A stretch of DNA of 64,000 bases from Locusta migratoria (GCA_026315105.1 CM048755.1:212028333-212092332); one strand, 5' to 3'; positions 34,220-45,392 are shown, counted from the first letter of the stretch. Notes: a model not told the origin generated them from the sequence alone. Made by a program: numbers and translations.

Positions 34220-34690
34220 CCGGCGTAACAAGCCTTGCTGGGAAGTAGACTACTCCCATTGGTTTGGAAAGTTGATAATCAACGGCCTCGGTCGGTTAAC
34301 GCTTTGTGTGGCATCATTGGGAACAAACTTATTGGTCCGTATTTGAACTATGGCACATTGAATAAAAACAAAAATCGAACGTTATAGCAACAGGAACTAC
34401 AGGTACCACTTCAGAATGTTGGGCTGGACGTTCTACGGCGTATATGGTTTCAGCATGACGGTTGCCCATTGCATAATGCAAATTAAGCATGGGAAGTATT
34501 AGATTGTGTTTACATTTGTCCGTGGATTGTCAAAGATGGCCCTATTAATTGGCCCGCTACGTCGCCTGATTTGACGTTGCCGGATTTTCTTTTGTGGGGA
34601 TATTTAAAAGGTTTACAATGTTTATCCCAAAGCTGCATATTCAAATTTCAACCGGTTTGGCTGTTAAGACGTTTCGTCCCTTTTCGTTTG
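34220..34690 (+). pseudogene. Decayed DD41D mariner transposase
   Basis: Recognisable blocks are VCGIIGNKLIGPYFE (about 34300), QHDGCPLH (about 34430) and INWPATSPDLTLPDFLLWGY followed by LKGL (about 34545). Counting from the Asp of HDG to the Asp of PDF gives 41 residues between, the same spacing as the element at 61153-62082. Stops and a missing N-terminus make it dead. No inverted repeats were found. Confidence 0.7.
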
Positions 34691-34950
34691 AACACCCCTC
34701 GTAGAACGTCAAGGTGAAAAGGTGACTGTGTCAAATGCATTGCTGAAATCTAAAGGAAAAAGAAAATTACAAAGTAAACGTCTGTTGATTATCCATAGAG
34801 TACGGTATGTTTCAGATTGTAAAAGCGGTCGTCTGATCCGCGATTGAACAGGTCGTAAGACTGAAATGTATCTAAAGAGCTATATGAAGTTAAACAATTA
34901 GTAAGTTGTTCATGCGCTATATATTCTGAAGTCTTGGACCATTAGAAGAA

Positions 34951-35180
34951 ATGAAGATCAGGGTTTAACGCCCTGTCCACATTGTGGTCAGTAGAGGCCA
35001 AGCTAACGCTCAGATTATTTGAATACTGCCGTGCAGTTTCAAAGGAACCATCGCAGCGTTTTCCTTGCGTGATTTAGGGAAGTTACGGAAAATCTAAACC
35101 TGGATGGCCGGAAGTGGCTTTGAACCACCGGACTTCCGAATGAGAGTCCACTGTGTTACAATTGGATCACCTCCCTCAGT
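34951..35180 (-). mobile_element. SINE-C copy
   Basis: Left end GATCAGGGTTTAACGCCCTG, then the AAAGGAACCATCGCAGCG block, GATTTAGGGAAGTTACGG and a reverse tRNA-like head (GGCTTTGAACCACCGG) ending at CTCCCTCAG. Homologous to 4181-4409 but more complete at the tail. Confidence 0.8.
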
Positions 35181-35522
35181 CCTTGGATCATTCCGATATA
35201 AAGCAGGTTTACTTGTAGTCGGAAGGTTGTTTTGCAGATTCCTTCTTTAGTTATTGTTTTATGAGTCCATGCATCCAGGCTATTGCGTAGGTCGGAGACT
35301 CGTTAAAATGTCTTTTACTATAGGTGGCAGTGAATCAGCGAGAAAACTGATAATTTACACTTTAATATTAACATAGAATGCAGCTTCCAAACTTATTCTC
35401 GCAGTTGAATTTTTTGTATCGTTGAAGCTTACTTAAGGCAGAAATTTTTATCAGCCACAGGTAAAGGAATCAATGTTTCGCGACCTTGTGGCCTAGTCAA
35501 GTAAAGCTGTGAGTGTGTTGTT
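35181..35522. other. Unassigned sequence
   Basis: Nothing recognised between the SINE-C copy and the minus-strand LINE end. Confidence 0.35.
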
Positions 35523-36083
35523 TTCGTCGTCTTCAGTCCGCAGACTGGTTTGATGCAGCTGTCCACGCTGCCCCGTCCTGTACAAGCCTTTTCATTTGAG
35601 AATACGTAGGTCGGGGGTTCGAATCCCCCCTCGGGCATGGATATTTGTGCCGTCCTTAGTGTTAGCTAGTTCATAAGTAGTTTGTAAGTTTAGGGACTGA
35701 TGACCCCGTCGTTAGTCTCATACGCTTTACAAACATTTGAACATTTTTCAGAATACGTACGGCAACCTACATTCTTTTGAATCTGCTTACTTTATTCGTC
35801 CCTTGGTCTCTCTCAACGATTTTTACCCCACAGACTTCCTTCTAATGGTAACTTGACGATTCCTTGATATCTCGGAATGTGTCCCACCAACCTGTCCTTT
35901 CTCTTAGTCAGGATATGCCAGAAACTCCTTTTCTCCCCAATTCTGTTAAGCACCTCCTCATTAGTTACGTGATCTACCCAACTAATATTCATCATTCGTC
36001 TGAAGCATCACATTTCGAAAGCTTCTATCAGCTTTTTGTCTGAACTCCTTATCGTCCACGTTTCACTCCCATACAATGAAGCA
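35523..36083 (-). pseudogene. 5'-truncated RTE/BovB-type LINE copy
   Basis: The complement gives the C-terminal end of the same family as 6012-9295 (SYGSETWT-like start, MNISWVDHVTNEEVLNRIGE, KRSFWHILTKRKDRLVGHIP) and the typical CTGAAGACGACGA end at 35523. It is cut by a SINE-A (35609-35749). The RT core is missing. Confidence 0.9.
35609..35749 (+). mobile_element. 5'-truncated SINE-A with 10-bp TSD
   Basis: Starts at the T-arm GGTCGGGGGTTCGAATCC, complete at the 3' end. The TSD AGAATACGTA is at 35599-35608 and 35750-35759, inside the LINE copy. Confidence 0.92.
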
Positions 36084-36569
36084 AAATAATTATTTAGATC
36101 CACAATAGAAAGTAGAGGTGCTGTGTCAATAGTTTGTACTGAAGGCGCACATTTACAAGCTCGCGTCGTGTAGTAGACAAGCAGCTGGAGGACAGAACCA
36201 AGGAGACGAAGTCAGCCCGTTCAGCTGTAATTGCGCACGCCTCATGCACTGTGTTGAGTCTCTGTTAAGACTGTCTTTCACACCAGCCAATGGAGAACTA
36301 GTAAACCTCTATAGCTGCCAGCCTCAGCTAACAGGCCACAGGCAGACTGCAGAGCTGGGACGCTTGTAGGCGTCGGCTCTGCCATCGCCGCGCTTCCTGC
36401 CGACCAGCCAGCTCCACGAAGCCTCACGGCGCTACACGAGACCGGATCGGATCTGCTCCTCCAACCTGGCTTCGTTTGTAACTTTGCACTGTATCTTCTC
36501 CAAAGACGTACACTCTGAATGCTTCGGCACGAACTTCGTTGACTTTCAGTGTTTATATTTCTAGTTAGT
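36084..36569. other. Unassigned GC-richer block
   Basis: About 450 bp, noticeably GC-richer than its flanks (36120-36480). It could be part of an LTR or 5' UTR of an unseen element, but no terminal repeat or primer site was found. Confidence 0.35.
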
Positions 36570-37268
36570 GTGAAGAATGGCTGCTAGCTCTAAATGTAGA
36601 AGAATGTAAGGTGATGCACATGATTAGGAAAAAGAGTCGTATAATGTTCGAATACGGCATTAGTAGTGAACTTCTTGATGCAGCCGCGTCGTTCAAATAT
36701 CTGGGCGTAACATTGCAGAGCGATATGAAATGGAAGGAATGTGTGTAAGGTGAGTTGTGACTAAGGCGGACAGCCGACTTCGGGTTATTAGGAGAATTTT
36801 GGAAAGGTGTACTTCTTTTGTAAGGGAAACGACGTATAAAACGCTTGTAAGTCCACGTCTTGAGTATTGTGCAAGTGTTTGGTACGGACAACAGAGTTTA
36901 AAGGAAGAGATGGAAGCAGTTCAGAGGCTAGCAGCTAGGTTCGTCACTGGTACGTTCGACCAATGCGCGAGTGTCACGGAAATGCTCCGGGAACTCAAAT
37001 GGAGAGACGTGCTTTTCGAGAAATTCTGTTGAGTAAATTTAGAGGGCCGGAATTTGAAGCTCAGTGTAGGACGATCTTCCTGTCGCCTACTTACATTTCG
37101 CCTAAAGATCACAAAGACAAGATAAGAGAAATTAGGGCTCGTACAGAGGCATATAGACATTCTCGTTCTATTTGGGAGTGTAATAGGAAAGGAAATGCCT
37201 AATAGTGGTACTGTGTACTCTCCGACATGCACGTTACGGTGGATTGCGGAGTATATATGTAGATGTAG
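36570..37268 (+). pseudogene. CR1-like LINE: C-terminal ORF2 and 3' end
   Basis: The frame reads VEECKVMHM ... ASFKYLGVTLQSDMKWKE, then ADSRLRVIRRILERCTSFVR, TLVSPRLEYCASVWY and AVQRLAARFVTGTF. A shift near 37020 leads to ILLSKFRGPEFEAQCRTIFL and IREIRARTEAYRHSRSIW before the stop at 37200. These are the post-RT blocks of CR1/L2-type LINEs. The 3' UTR is about 65 bp and ends in ATGTAGATGTAGAT. The 5' part is missing. Confidence 0.82.
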
Positions 37269-37832
37269 ATTACCAAGTGGTTTGCTTTCAAATGTTTAGG
37301 TTGACTTAAGATTGCATCTTGTAGTGACATTGACTGAGGCTTACTCATTGTCGTTGATATCTTACTTCAAGATTTTATTTTTTTGAACTTCAATCGATTA
37401 CAAATTAGAATCAAGTCAAATTCGACATTACTTTTGTAACACGTATGTCGCTTTGTATTTTTAAGTAACGCTGGATGCCGAAATATAGTCAGTAGAAATT
37501 GCTGCACGATAGTCAACAAGTCGTGGTAATTTACACGAATACTCTGTATACTTTTCGTTGTTTTTCTTCTAGGAAACATTTATTGCTACACGTTATTCTT
37601 TCTACTTGTCTCGTTATCTCAGAGCTACATAATAATTTTGGTCATATGTATTTACTGTTTTCTCCCGTACAACAACACCGTTCACATGCATAACCATTTT
37701 ATCCAAGCAACCGTCAAACACTTTTAACGATGTCATTCCAAATTAAAGATGATTCCGTAACAACAGTCAACAAGCATTCTCTAAAAACAGCATTAGAGTT
37801 GGTTAATCATATTAAAGAAAGAAATATATTAG
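37269..37832. other. Unassigned AT-rich sequence
   Basis: Nothing recognised. Confidence 0.4.
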
Positions 37833-38373
37833 TGTAGCGGCGTGGCCGCCTTAAAGCAGAAGCTCGTGAACTTCGAGCGGCAGGCAGGTAGCACAAGGCG
37901 GCGACGTCAGATGTCTGCTGACGCGCACAGTTTCTGCAATCGGCAAAAATCCTAGCGGCGGTGTGGTGCACGGAAAGCGAGAGAGTAGTGCGAGCTGTAG
38001 GACAGGACTGTACGGACGTCGCCTGGAATTCCCCTTTCCGATTATGTGCCGCGGACCACGTGGGTCGTACTAAACGCGGGCTCCCCACACGCACGCGAGT
38101 GTTAATACCGCGCCGATGTCTGATCGCCGAGACACGCGGTATTTTTCGTGCCACCAGCTTTCGCGCATACGTGTTCCTCGTGCGCTGTCCGCGCTAACGC
38201 GACCCGACAAGCATCAGTGATTGGGCACGAGAACATTTGCCAGAGATTATTGGTGTATCATGCAGTGTCAACAATAAATTCCTAATCCGATAAATGTCAT
38301 TTGTTCATCCTTCCCGTCACCACCGTCTACAGTGAGCAATAGTTCGAAGCAGCGACTATACGCGCTAGCCTCA
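37833..38373 (+). mobile_element. LTR of a retrotransposon (541 bp)
   Basis: It starts TGTAGCGGCGTGG and ends CTCA one base before a primer-binding site at 38375. It is GC-rich with many CpG. AATAAA at 38273-38278 could be the polyadenylation signal. The first roughly 205 bp occur again inverted at 39440-39660. No gag or pol follows, so only the 5' end of the element survives here. Confidence 0.6.
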
Positions 38374-38374
38374 C

Positions 38375-38392
38375 TGGTGACCCCAACGTGAT
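38375..38392 (+). promoter_or_regulatory. Primer-binding site complementary to tRNA-Trp
   Basis: TGGTGACCCCAACGTGAT is complementary to the 3' end of insect tRNA-Trp with one mismatch (A for G at the eleventh base), if my recollection of that tRNA is right. It begins one base after the LTR end, the normal position. Confidence 0.6.
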
Positions 38393-38840
38393 GTTGAGGA
38401 ATTGCAGAAGACAATCGACAGCCGACAGAAGTAGACTTGCGCATAATAGTTCGCGATCGGGAGCACTCACTTAGGTCGCGGCTCTGCCGCGAACTAGTTC
38501 GTTGTTTTAGTTCGTCCGCTCCCAGTGACGGCTGAGCGGCGTGGTCTGCGCAAGCAGGTGGAGGGTGAAGTTCCCCCACCTAGCTGCTTCATGCGCTTGC
38601 TGCTTGAGCCGCTAACGATATCACACAAGCCAAAAGAAACAGTTTGTGGAAAATTTATCGCGTTTAAATTTAGAGTTATCTCTATATTTTGGCATTATGG
38701 AATTTATTAGTCAGATATTGCAGAGAGCAGAATACTTCAAAGAAGAAATTTTGTAGCACTGAACTATGTAATCTAGCAGGCAGACGCTAACCTCGAAATG
38801 GCTCTCATCAGTAGAAGGCAAACACGTGATTTTTAATTCT

Positions 38841-39009
38841 GTTCGCGACCTATAGCGCATATTTTAGTTCGAGTACTATCGCGCATATTGTAGTTCGCGA
38901 CGTATCACGCATATTTTAGTTTTGACCTATCGCGCATAATTTAGTTCGCGACATATTGCGCATATTTTAGTTCGCGACCTATCACGCATATTTTAGTTCG
39001 CGACCGGTA
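38841..39009 (+). repeat. 26-bp minisatellite, six to seven units
   Basis: Units start at 38841, 38867, 38893, 38919, 38944, 38970 and 38997. The consensus begins GTTCGCGACCTATC, then GCGCATATTTTA. Each unit contains the self-complementary TCGCGA. Related TAGTTCGTCCGCTC blocks flank the array (38510, 39058 and inverted at 39195). Confidence 0.9.
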
Positions 39010-39439
39010 GCTCTCTACTTATTTCGCAGCTAGGCCGCGAAGTAGGTCGCTCTTTTTAGTTCGTCCGCTCGTTTTTGCTTTTGCTGCCGCTACTAAAACT
39101 ACAGCAGAGCTGCACCTCAGCTCGAAATGACCGCAACTGGCAGAAGGGAATCAAGCGATTCTGCGCGCTCTCAGTTACCCGTCAGTCTTCGGAAAAGGAG
39201 CGGACGAACTAAGAGGCGAGGGATCTGCGAACTAGTTCGCGTAGTTCGCCTGTGGGAGCGCTCTTCCGAACTAGTTCGTTAGCGAAGGTCATCGATGAGC
39301 AGATGGTGCGCAACAAGAGACTGGAGAGCGAGCTGCAATCTCTCTCCACCCGCACGGACACCGGCCGCCAGGAGCCAGCTAACGAGAATCTCGGTACAAG
39401 ACGCTGCTGTGCCGCCACTTTCCGCCGCTACGGCAAATA

Positions 39440-39660
39440 CGGAACGGAGAATGCCAGGCGACGTCCGTACAGTCCTGTCCTACAGCTCGCACTACTCTCT
39501 CGCTTCCCGAGCACCACACCGCAGCTAGGATTTTTGCCGATTGCAGAAATAGTGTGCTTCGGCAGATATCTGACGCCGCTAGCTGCCTGCCGCTCGTCGC
39601 TCACGAGTCTCTGCTTTAAGGCGGCCACGCCGCTACACAGATGGCGGCCACGCCGCTACA
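39440..39660 (-). mobile_element. Inverted partial LTR copy
   Basis: The complement matches the first about 205 bp of the LTR at 37833, including GCAATCGGCAAAAATCCTAG and AGCTGTAGGACAGGACTGTA. The terminus GGCGGCCACGCCGCTACA is doubled with a 5-bp spacer. TTA follows it, and TTAG precedes the left LTR. Confidence 0.75.
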
Positions 39661-39724
39661 TTAACATTCCCCTTTGTAATAAATTTTATCACTGAAAGTG
39701 ATTAATAATAACACGATTGTGTCA

Positions 39725-40535
39725 GTCAATTACAACATAATAGTACATTCAAATATTTAGGAGTTATCTTTGATGGAACGCTAACTTACAGAGACATTGA
39801 ATACCAATAGAAAGTTACCAGTAGGACATAACATCCTCCGCAAACTAGCTGCTACAACTTGGAAGACACAGCCTCGTGACCTGAGAACATCAGCCCTGCA
39901 GCAAATTTTACTGTTTTGTTTGGCACAGTTACAGTAATACCATGAAGGTTGACTTAGCCCTAAACGACACTTGCAGGATTATAACAGGCTGCCTCTGATC
40001 AACTTTTATACAAAATGTCTACTGCCTAGCCCCCGGATATCGAAAGTGAATATACCGTCGGACAAGAAACAACAGAAAGATAGAGCCACAATAAATCTAG
40101 AGACCCTTAACCTGCACAGTTACAGACTAGCAACTAACCGACGCAAATCAAGACGAAGTTTCCTCCGTACTACTGAAACTCTCTCTGAACAACCTTCAGC
40201 ATTCAGACTACATTCCTGGCGTAATCGACATTGCAACATCACAGACTACATTATGGATGGATAGGATGTTTTGGGAGCACGGCAACTAGGTCTTTAGTGC
40301 CGTATCACGGAGTGGATGCCATCGTATGAGAACGTCCCTTCTGGTCATGGAGAAAGCTGGCCGAATGAAAAATGCTCAACGGGCTACGATCTGGAGTCGC
40401 TAGATACAAGACTAACTTTAAGCAGTGGGATTTTCTTGTGGTTGTGCGAATGCGGGAAAGTCCAAATGACAGATGATTATCCTAATTTACACGTTTAAAA
40501 AATAAAAAATTAAAAAAATTAATTAGAAAAATGAA
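39725..40535 (+). pseudogene. C-terminal end of another LINE, with A-rich tail
   Basis: FKYLGVIFDGTLTY opens the post-RT region. RLRSGVARYKTNFKQWDF and, in another frame, GFSCGCANAGK near 40420-40460 resemble the Cys-containing C-terminal end of jockey/I-type LINEs. Several stops interrupt it. It ends in an A-rich tail at 40497-40535. The clade is uncertain. Confidence 0.55.
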
Positions 40536-40565
40536 CTGGTGGCAGCTACACGTGAAGCTTGCAAG

Positions 40566-40762
40566 CCGGCCGCAGTGGCCGAGGGGATTGAGGCGCTCCA
40601 GTCACGGTCTGCACGGCCACTACGGTCGGGGGTTCGAATCCCCCCTCCGGCATGGATATTTGTGCCCTCCTTAGGATAAGCTAATTGATAAGTAGTTTGT
40701 AAGTTTAGGGACTGATGACCCCGTAGTAGAGTCCCATAAGCTATACAAACATTTGAACATTT
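40566..40762 (+). mobile_element. SINE-A copy with 13-bp TSD
   Basis: Complete SINE-A. The TSD is TGAAGCTTGCAAG (40553-40565) / TGAAGCTTCCAAG (40763-40775). Confidence 0.92.
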
Positions 40763-40904
40763 TGAAGCTTCCAAGCAGGCTAAATATTGGACACGACAAC
40801 ATTTAAAATCTATGTCGTTATGTAACATCTATTTGTAGAATACTGGTAATTGTTATAGTGTTTCTTTGTAAACCTATTGAACCAAATTGCTCTAGTCATA
40901 AATC

Positions 40905-40950
40905 GCTATATTTACAAACTATTTAAACTAACTTAAACTAATCTAAAGAC

Positions 40951-41007
<57 letters not shown>

Positions 41008-41085
41008 CAAGACTCGAACCTCCGACGGCGAGCAACCGCGCGATCCGCAGCGTGGCGCCTTAGAACAATCGGCCACTCAATGGTT
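40905..41085 (-). mobile_element. SINE-B copy with expanded internal CA run
   Basis: Reverse SINE-B: tail CTATATTTACAAACTATTTA, the CA tract 40952-41004 exactly where other copies have GGTGTGTGTGT, then T-arm GACTCGAACCTCCGACGG and head AATCGGCCACTC. Confidence 0.85.
40952..41004. repeat. (CA)n microsatellite inside SINE-B
   Basis: About 26 CA units within the SINE body, versus about 5 in the copy at 12111-12298. Confidence 0.95.
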
Positions 41086-42241
41086 ATAGTACTACACTGA
41101 AGTGATATAAGTTATATGGCATAATCAAATAATTAAAAACTAGAAATGGTCAACGTTCTAGAATAAAATACTAATAAAACATTTGGATGATCACCCAGCT
41201 CGTAATTGTTAAACTCATAGAATTTTTAGCATATGTACTCTCACACAATAAAAAACCATGGCATTATCGATAGAGTGACGTCCGGCTGTCACATAGTACG
41301 TGTTTATTATGATCATTTAGAAAGTTTATTCTTGAATGGGCACAAATAAATGATCTGATAAAAAGTTTAATGTGGCCGATATCTTTAAGAACCACATATT
41401 CTATTCGACGAAGCAAACATAATTTGCTGCTTATAACTTGTGAATGCTATAACTAACTTACAACATTTGTACGTAAAGCCTTTCAGAATACGATTTTATC
41501 TACAGCGTACCATTATACGCAATCAAACGAATTATCTACTCAGAGCGCAACTAGTCGGTCTGAACTGGCGGTTGCAATTTCGAGGAACAAACTACATGTT
41601 TGTGCATCCTGGTAATGGTTGTATTACCTAAGTGTGTACACACAGACACAGATACATCCGCTTGATCAATAATTACCACAGTAATTAAACTGAAAGCGTC
41701 TGCACGTTTGCTTTCGTCACAATACGAGCACCAGGCAGCCTTTTCCTGTTACGGTACCCGCTTCTCTGTTCAGTAAACTGCGTACCTGTTTGTCATGCAC
41801 ACACCAGAGATTGACGTCATAGCGCATGGCGCTTCATTCGTTTTTTTGCCAGGTTTACTTGTATTTGACTAAAATGCCAAATCCAATACTAGGAACACCT
41901 ACCCCAAGTCAATTGTGGAATAAAGCAAAAGAGAAACAAGAAGAAAAAGTAATTTTGGTTGTAACTGAACTAGATAATAAACCTACAGTTTGTTGTATTG
42001 TGTTACGTCATAGCTGATCTTATGTAATTTGCTGATAAGAATTTGTACAGAATAATAATTATATTGTCTGGTAGCTTATTCTCATAGTGACAACACATGG
42101 ACTTTCTGCTATAAAGTTGGAATTATACCATGAGGATCGCAGCAAGGCATAGAAATTAAGAAAAGTTCACCGGTACATGCGTTGATTATAATTACGTCAC
42201 TCATCAATTGCATTTAAAATACTGAGTTGTTTTATGTCTCG
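41086..42241. other. Unassigned AT-rich sequence
   Basis: The ORF at 41826-42017 is open but has no motif I recognise. No repeats identified. Confidence 0.4.
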
Positions 42242-42252
42242 TGTTGTTTTTC

Positions 42253-42645
42253 AAATGTTCGTTAAGCTTAAAGGACTTAACTGCGGGGTCATCAGTCCCT
42301 AAACTTACAAACTACTTATGAGCTACCTTATACTAAAGACGACACAAACATCCATGCCTGAGGGGGGATTCGAACCCAGACCGTAGCGGCCGTGCAGACT
42401 GTGACTGGCACACCGCTGACCGCTCGGCCACTGCGGCCGGCCGCGGTGGAGTAGCCGAGCGCTCTAAACCCTCTCGCTGCGGAGCGCCCGGTTGCTCGCC
42501 GTGGAGGTTCGAGTCCTCCCTGGGGCATGGGTGTGTGTGTTTGTCCTTAGGTTAGTTTACCTAGGTTTAAGTAGTTTGTAAGCTATGGACTGATGACCAG
42601 GCAGTTTGGTCCGATAGATTTACAAACATTTGAACTGAGGCCGGC
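42253..42645 (-). mobile_element. SINE-A copy interrupted at its head by a SINE-B
   Basis: Reverse SINE-A with TSD TGTTGTTTTTC at 42242-42252 and 42646-42656. Its terminal GCCGGC (42436-42441 and 42640-42645) was duplicated by insertion of the SINE-B at 42442-42639. Confidence 0.88.
42442..42639 (+). mobile_element. SINE-B copy nested in SINE-A
   Basis: Head CGCGGTGGAGTAGCCGAGCG, B box GGTTCGAGTCC, GCATGGGTGTGTGTGTTTG, tail TTTACAAACATTTGAACTGA. It is oriented opposite to its host SINE, giving a head-to-head pair. Confidence 0.88.
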
Positions 42646-42793
42646 TGTTGTTTTTCCTTGCGCTGCGGATGCTTATTTCAGCGTTATTTAAGTAGAAACG
42701 GATGATTTATTAATGCATTTCTCTCGTGTGAAAGAGAACGTATTTACATACTTTGACATCTTCAGCTCCCTTGTTGACATTATTTGTGCCTGT

Positions 42794-42976
42794 TGAACTG
42801 AAATGTTTGTAAAGCTAAGGAATCAAATTGCCGAGGTAATCAGTCCATAAACTTACAAACTTCTTAAAGTAATTTATGCTAAGTACAACACAAACACCCA
42901 TGCCCGAGGAAGGACTCGAACCTCCGATGGGAGCGACCATGACGCCCCCTACCGCGTGGCCATTCTCGCGCGGCTC
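42794..42976 (-). mobile_element. SINE-B-type copy with 11-bp TSD
   Basis: Reverse copy: AATGTTTGTAAAGCTAAGG tail, T-arm GGACTCGAACCTCCGATGG, head CGCGCGGCTC. The TSD TTTGTGCCTGT is at 42783-42793 and 42977-42987. Confidence 0.88.
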
Positions 42977-42987
42977 TTTGTGCCTGT

Positions 42988-43675
42988 GTTTATGTACATC
43001 AATCGAAATATTACATTTTTAAGTCAAAGATTTATCCTAATTTATTTTTGTTGTATTAAGTGTTCTATATTTTGGTCAGAACTCAGTAGATTTGGTATTT
43101 ACACTTCTCTCGTTGGTGTAAGAGATCATATGGATATAAAAAAGGAATGTTGTTTAATGACTAAAATTGTTTATTAACTGTGGCAGGACAGCACAAAATC
43201 AATGACATGTTCGGCATGCCATTATCAATTTTGTCTGTAGTGGCTCAGACTGCATTTTTTTTTTGTACTTAGTATTTTTCTTTCTACTCGTGCTGTAATG
43301 CTGTAACTGATCTCTACCATCCTGTTTCCTGGCAGTGGGATAGAGTTTACGTCAGAGCTGATCAAAAATACTTACTATAGGAAACAGATCGTGGAAGCTT
43401 GCAGGCCATAGAAATACCTCAGCTTCACGCAGACAGATGTAGAGACACGCGGAAACTGAGCAGCAGGGTTATTATTCTGCTGAAAAAGCCATCACGATAC
43501 CGCTGTGTGAAACGTAAGACATGGGAATCCCAGGGCAGTTGTTGTGTACCGTTGCTCTGAGAGAGTTCCTTCCATCACTACCAGTCGTGAAATGGTTACA
43601 CCCGACAGCTTCCCACATCATGATTCTAGGAGTAACATCGCTGTTGCCCTGCAGACATTAAAATTAAATTTATAT
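42988..43675. other. Unassigned sequence
   Basis: Nothing recognised. Confidence 0.35.
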
Positions 43676-44280
43676 GTAGTTATCTACATCTAAATCACTC
43701 GTAAGCCACATAACGGTCTGTGGCGGAGGGCACTTACTGAACCACCGTCACTCCCTCCTGTTCCTGATCAGATTGCGGGAAAAACGACTACTGGTGAGCC
43801 TACGCGTCTGCTCTAATCTCTCTAATTTCTTTCCGCTATATATGCGTAGAAGAAAGCAACATATCGGTTAACTCTTGCAGAAACGTACGCTCTCTGAAAT
43901 TTTGATAGTAGTGCATACCATCACGCACAAAGCCTGTTTTGTAACGTCTGCCACTGCAGTTGGCCGACCAGCTGCGTAGCATTCTCGCGCTTGCTTAATT
44001 AACCTGTAACGACGCATGCTGCTCTCATTTCGATTTTATGCATCTGCTCTACCAATACCATTTGGTGCGCATCGCACGTTGACGAGTAATGTTTAAGCAT
44101 TGGTCGAACTGGTGTTTTGTAAGCTACTTAATTTACATTTTCTTAGTATTCTTCCGCTGAATGTGAATCTGCCATCTATCTTTCCGATGATTACTTTTTT
44201 ATGTTCGTTTCAATGCACACTCCCAATATTTTATGGAAGTAACTGCTTCCAGTAATTCACGAAGACTCCTTCTAGAGGGA
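43676..44280 (-). pseudogene. CR1-like LINE 3' region
   Basis: The complement ends TGGCTTACGAGTGATTTAGA then TGTAGATAACTA, equivalent to the 3' end at 37268. It carries the coding relic LLSKFQR and NFRERTFLQELTDMLLSSTH, then EIREIRADA, parallel to LLSKFRGPEF ... KIREIRARTEA in the plus-strand copy. Stops and shifts are present. Upstream blocks match 29041-29290. Confidence 0.7.
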
Positions 44281-44780
44281 CACTTGCACCTATCGGGGAA
44301 GGGGGACCTTCAGTTATACGTGGAATTTCAATCATGTATTATTCCAGTTATATATTATAATTAATGAGAGGTGAAGGCCAGTGGAGAGGTAGACTGAAAA
44401 CTTACGTTAACCGACTGGGGTTCGGTCACATGGACTATCGGATTCAAAATACCCACTTTAACACCTTTTTGGCTTATTACTTTCGAACTGTTTCTTTGGC
44501 ATTTATCGCCATTGGTTCTATTCGGATGTCACGCGACACCTTACATTTCACAGAAGGAAATGTCACTGAAGTTTTCTTTCAAGAGTGAGACGTTTGTCTA
44601 GCTTTCTTCCATACTGGCTCTTGATGGTCATCTGGGTTAGTCCAGAATTACATTTCAACGCTGAACACAATGCGACGCCATTCATCAACTGCCGATGATT
44701 CTTAATGACAGCGCCACTCTGAACATTATCACCTGTGTTGTGGTTGTTACCGAAATGAGGATAGGATGTTCTTCATGGAC
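44281..44780. other. Unassigned sequence
   Basis: The ORF at 44364-44588 (74 codons) has no recognised motif. Confidence 0.35.
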
Positions 44781-44907
44781 ATGGTGGAATTGCCGAGCGC
44801 TCTAAGGCGCTTGCTACGGAGCGCGTTGTTGCTCCCCGTCCTAGGTTCGAGACTTCCCTCGAGCATTGGCGTGTGTGTGTTGTATTGTCCTTAAGTTAGT
44901 TTAAGCA
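44781..44907 (+). mobile_element. 3'-truncated SINE-B
   Basis: Head GGTGGAATTGCCGAGCGCTC, B box GGTTCGAGAC, then GCGTGTGTGTGTTGTATTG and TTAGTTTAAGC, where homology stops. Confidence 0.75.
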
Positions 44908-45092
44908 AAGGGTGTCTCCACCCTGCATCCCAAAATGTTTGGATTCCTAGTTTATGACCTAGTAAATATGGTTTTGCCATTTAATATTGAAATTAAATAT
45001 CTTTTATTTCACGTTTTGTAAGTAGTTTTATAAAGCCCCTCCCCATGCTGACAACCCCGCCAGAAATTTCAATGTTGCAGTTTGCGTCATGA

Positions 45093-45289
45093 AAACAAAA
45101 ATGTTTGTTAAGCTTAAGGGACTTAATTGCGGGGTTATCAGTCCCTAAACTTACAAACTACTGTTGAACTACCTTATACTAAAGACGGCACAAACATCCA
45201 TTCCCGAGGGGGGATTCGAACCCAGGACGGGGAACGGCCTCGCGCATCGTAGCATAGCGCCTCAATGCGATCGGCCGCTCTTCCGCGGC
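45093..45289 (-). mobile_element. SINE-A variant with 12-bp TSD
   Basis: Same head variant as 18705-19127 (GGAACGGCCTCGCGCATCG ... CAATGCGATCGGCCGC). The TSD TTTGCGTCATGA is at 45081-45092 and 45290-45301. Confidence 0.92.
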
Positions 45290-45324
45290 TTTGCGTCATG
45301 ACCAACCCCTGTGGGCACCTCTGA

Positions 45325-45392
45325 GTTTAAATATGTAAGCCTAGGGACTGATAACCACAGAAGTTAAGTCCCACAGACTTACAAACATTTGA
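45325..45392 (+). mobile_element. SINE tail fragment
   Basis: TAAGCCTAGGGACTGATAAC ... GAAGTTAAGTCCCACAGACT ... ACAAACATTTGA: the 3' half of a SINE of the A/B tail type, also seen at 56450-56515. Confidence 0.7.

Noticed and set aside
37961..38197. 78-codon ORF in the LTR
   Set aside because: It lies entirely in LTR sequence, which is GC-rich and so poor in stop codons.
38841..39009. CRISPR array
   Set aside because: Repeats are contiguous 26-mers without unique spacers, in a eukaryotic genome; it is a minisatellite.
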